Origin: Macrostomum hystrix
Lineage: Eukaryota > Platyhelminthes > Macrostomidae
DNA length: 64,000 nt
Direction of reading: 5' to 3'
Assembly (NCBI GenBank): GCA_950097015.1
Contig: CATNEN010000032.1
Span: 1,488,001 to 1,552,000 of the forward strand
Made by a program: the position numbers and the translations under genes. Below, in pieces: positions 63,492 to 64,000 of the stretch (the stretch's first letter is position 1; the number at the start of each line of letters is the position of its first letter). Below the pieces are notes generated by a model. It saw only the letters and a program-made list of their open reading frames with translations, did no database searches and was not told the DNA's origin.

Positions 63492-64000
63492 AAGGTGTCA
63501 CAATGAGGTGTTTATCTGATGACTGAGGTGTCACAATGAGGTGTTTATCTGATGACTGAGGTGTCACAATAAGGTGTTTATCTGATGACTGAGGTGTCCC
63601 AATGAGGTGTTTATCTGATGACTGAGGTGTCCCAATGAGGTGTTTATCTGATGACTGAGGTGTCACAATGAGATGTTTATCTGATGACTGAGGTGTCCCA
63701 ATGAGGTGTTTATCTGATGACTGAGGTGTCCCAATGAGGTGTTTATCTGATGACTGAGGTGTCACAATAAGGTGTTTATCTGATGACTGAGGTGTCCCAA
63801 TGAGGTGTTTATCTGATGACTGAGGTGTCACAATGAGGTGTTTATCTGATGACTGAGGTGTCCCAATGAGGTGTTTATCTGATGACTGAGGTGTCACAAT
63901 GAGATGTTTATCTGATGACTGAGGTGTCACAATGAGGTGTTTATCTGATGACTGAGGTGTCACAATGAGGTGTTTATCTGATGACTGAGGTGTCACAATG
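63492..64000. repeat. 33-bp minisatellite, continuing past the window end
   Basis: About 15 units of GGTGTCACAATGAGGTGTTT then ATCTGATGACTGA, upstream (gene sense) of the Neto signal-peptide exon. The 168-codon minus frame (TPQSSDKHLIV) is an artefact of the 33-bp period. Confidence 0.97.

Noticed and set aside
63490-63996. 168-codon minus frame of TPQSSDKHLIV repeats
   Set aside because: Product of a 33-bp minisatellite upstream of the Neto signal exon.

Overview
This is animal nuclear DNA. The genes are split by GT-AG introns and encode metazoan proteins: Cdc42, a mitochondrial dicarboxylate carrier, a calpain, adenylate kinase 1, a Neto-type CUB/LDLa receptor, a rhodopsin-family GPCR, a PDZ/PH protein and a disulfide-loop neuropeptide precursor. 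tRNA-derived SINEs, a mariner remnant and Crypton-like tyrosine-recombinase remnants lie between and inside them. The extreme minisatellite load and the acceptor-like AG just before nearly every visible start codon would fit a lophotrochozoan, for example a free-living flatworm. That placement is inference; the sequence alone does not settle it.

Layout. 0-6 kb: last exon of an unrecognised gene, then AT-rich DNA and degenerate arrays. 6.1-7.2 kb: dicarboxylate carrier (+). 10.5-15.7 kb: Cdc42 (+), whose second intron holds a SINE, a broken Crypton-like ORF and a 65-bp satellite. 18.5-19.9 kb: GPCR (-). 21.3-27.6 kb: calpain-like protein (+) with all three catalytic residues replaced. 28-31 kb: tyrosine-recombinase remnants on both strands. 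33.2-34.2 kb: internally deleted mariner with perfect 29-bp terminal inverted repeats. 34.4-35.6 kb: allatostatin-C/somatostatin-type peptide precursor (+). 36-40 kb: arrays. 40.1-50.1 kb: PDZ/PH gene (-). 51.4-54.5 kb: adenylate kinase 1 (-). 55.3-63.5 kb: Neto-like receptor (-), whose 5' end is beyond the window.

Roughly 25 kb of the 64 kb is tandem repeat in about 40 arrays, with units of 14-65 bp. Many arrays fill introns. In several introns the array begins exactly at the 5' splice site, so the donor is the first bases of the first repeat unit; in calpain intron 1 about two dozen consecutive perfect donors result. Some array families recur at several loci and in both orientations. These arrays generate almost all the long uninterrupted reading frames in the window, which are artefacts and not genes.

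The genes do not form an operon or pathway; they are independent transcription units on both strands. Exon joins below were worked out by hand from splice consensus, reading-frame phase and family resemblance. They are strong for Cdc42, the carrier, adenylate kinase, Neto and calpain, fair for the GPCR and neuropeptide, and weaker for the middle and 3' part of the PDZ/PH gene.
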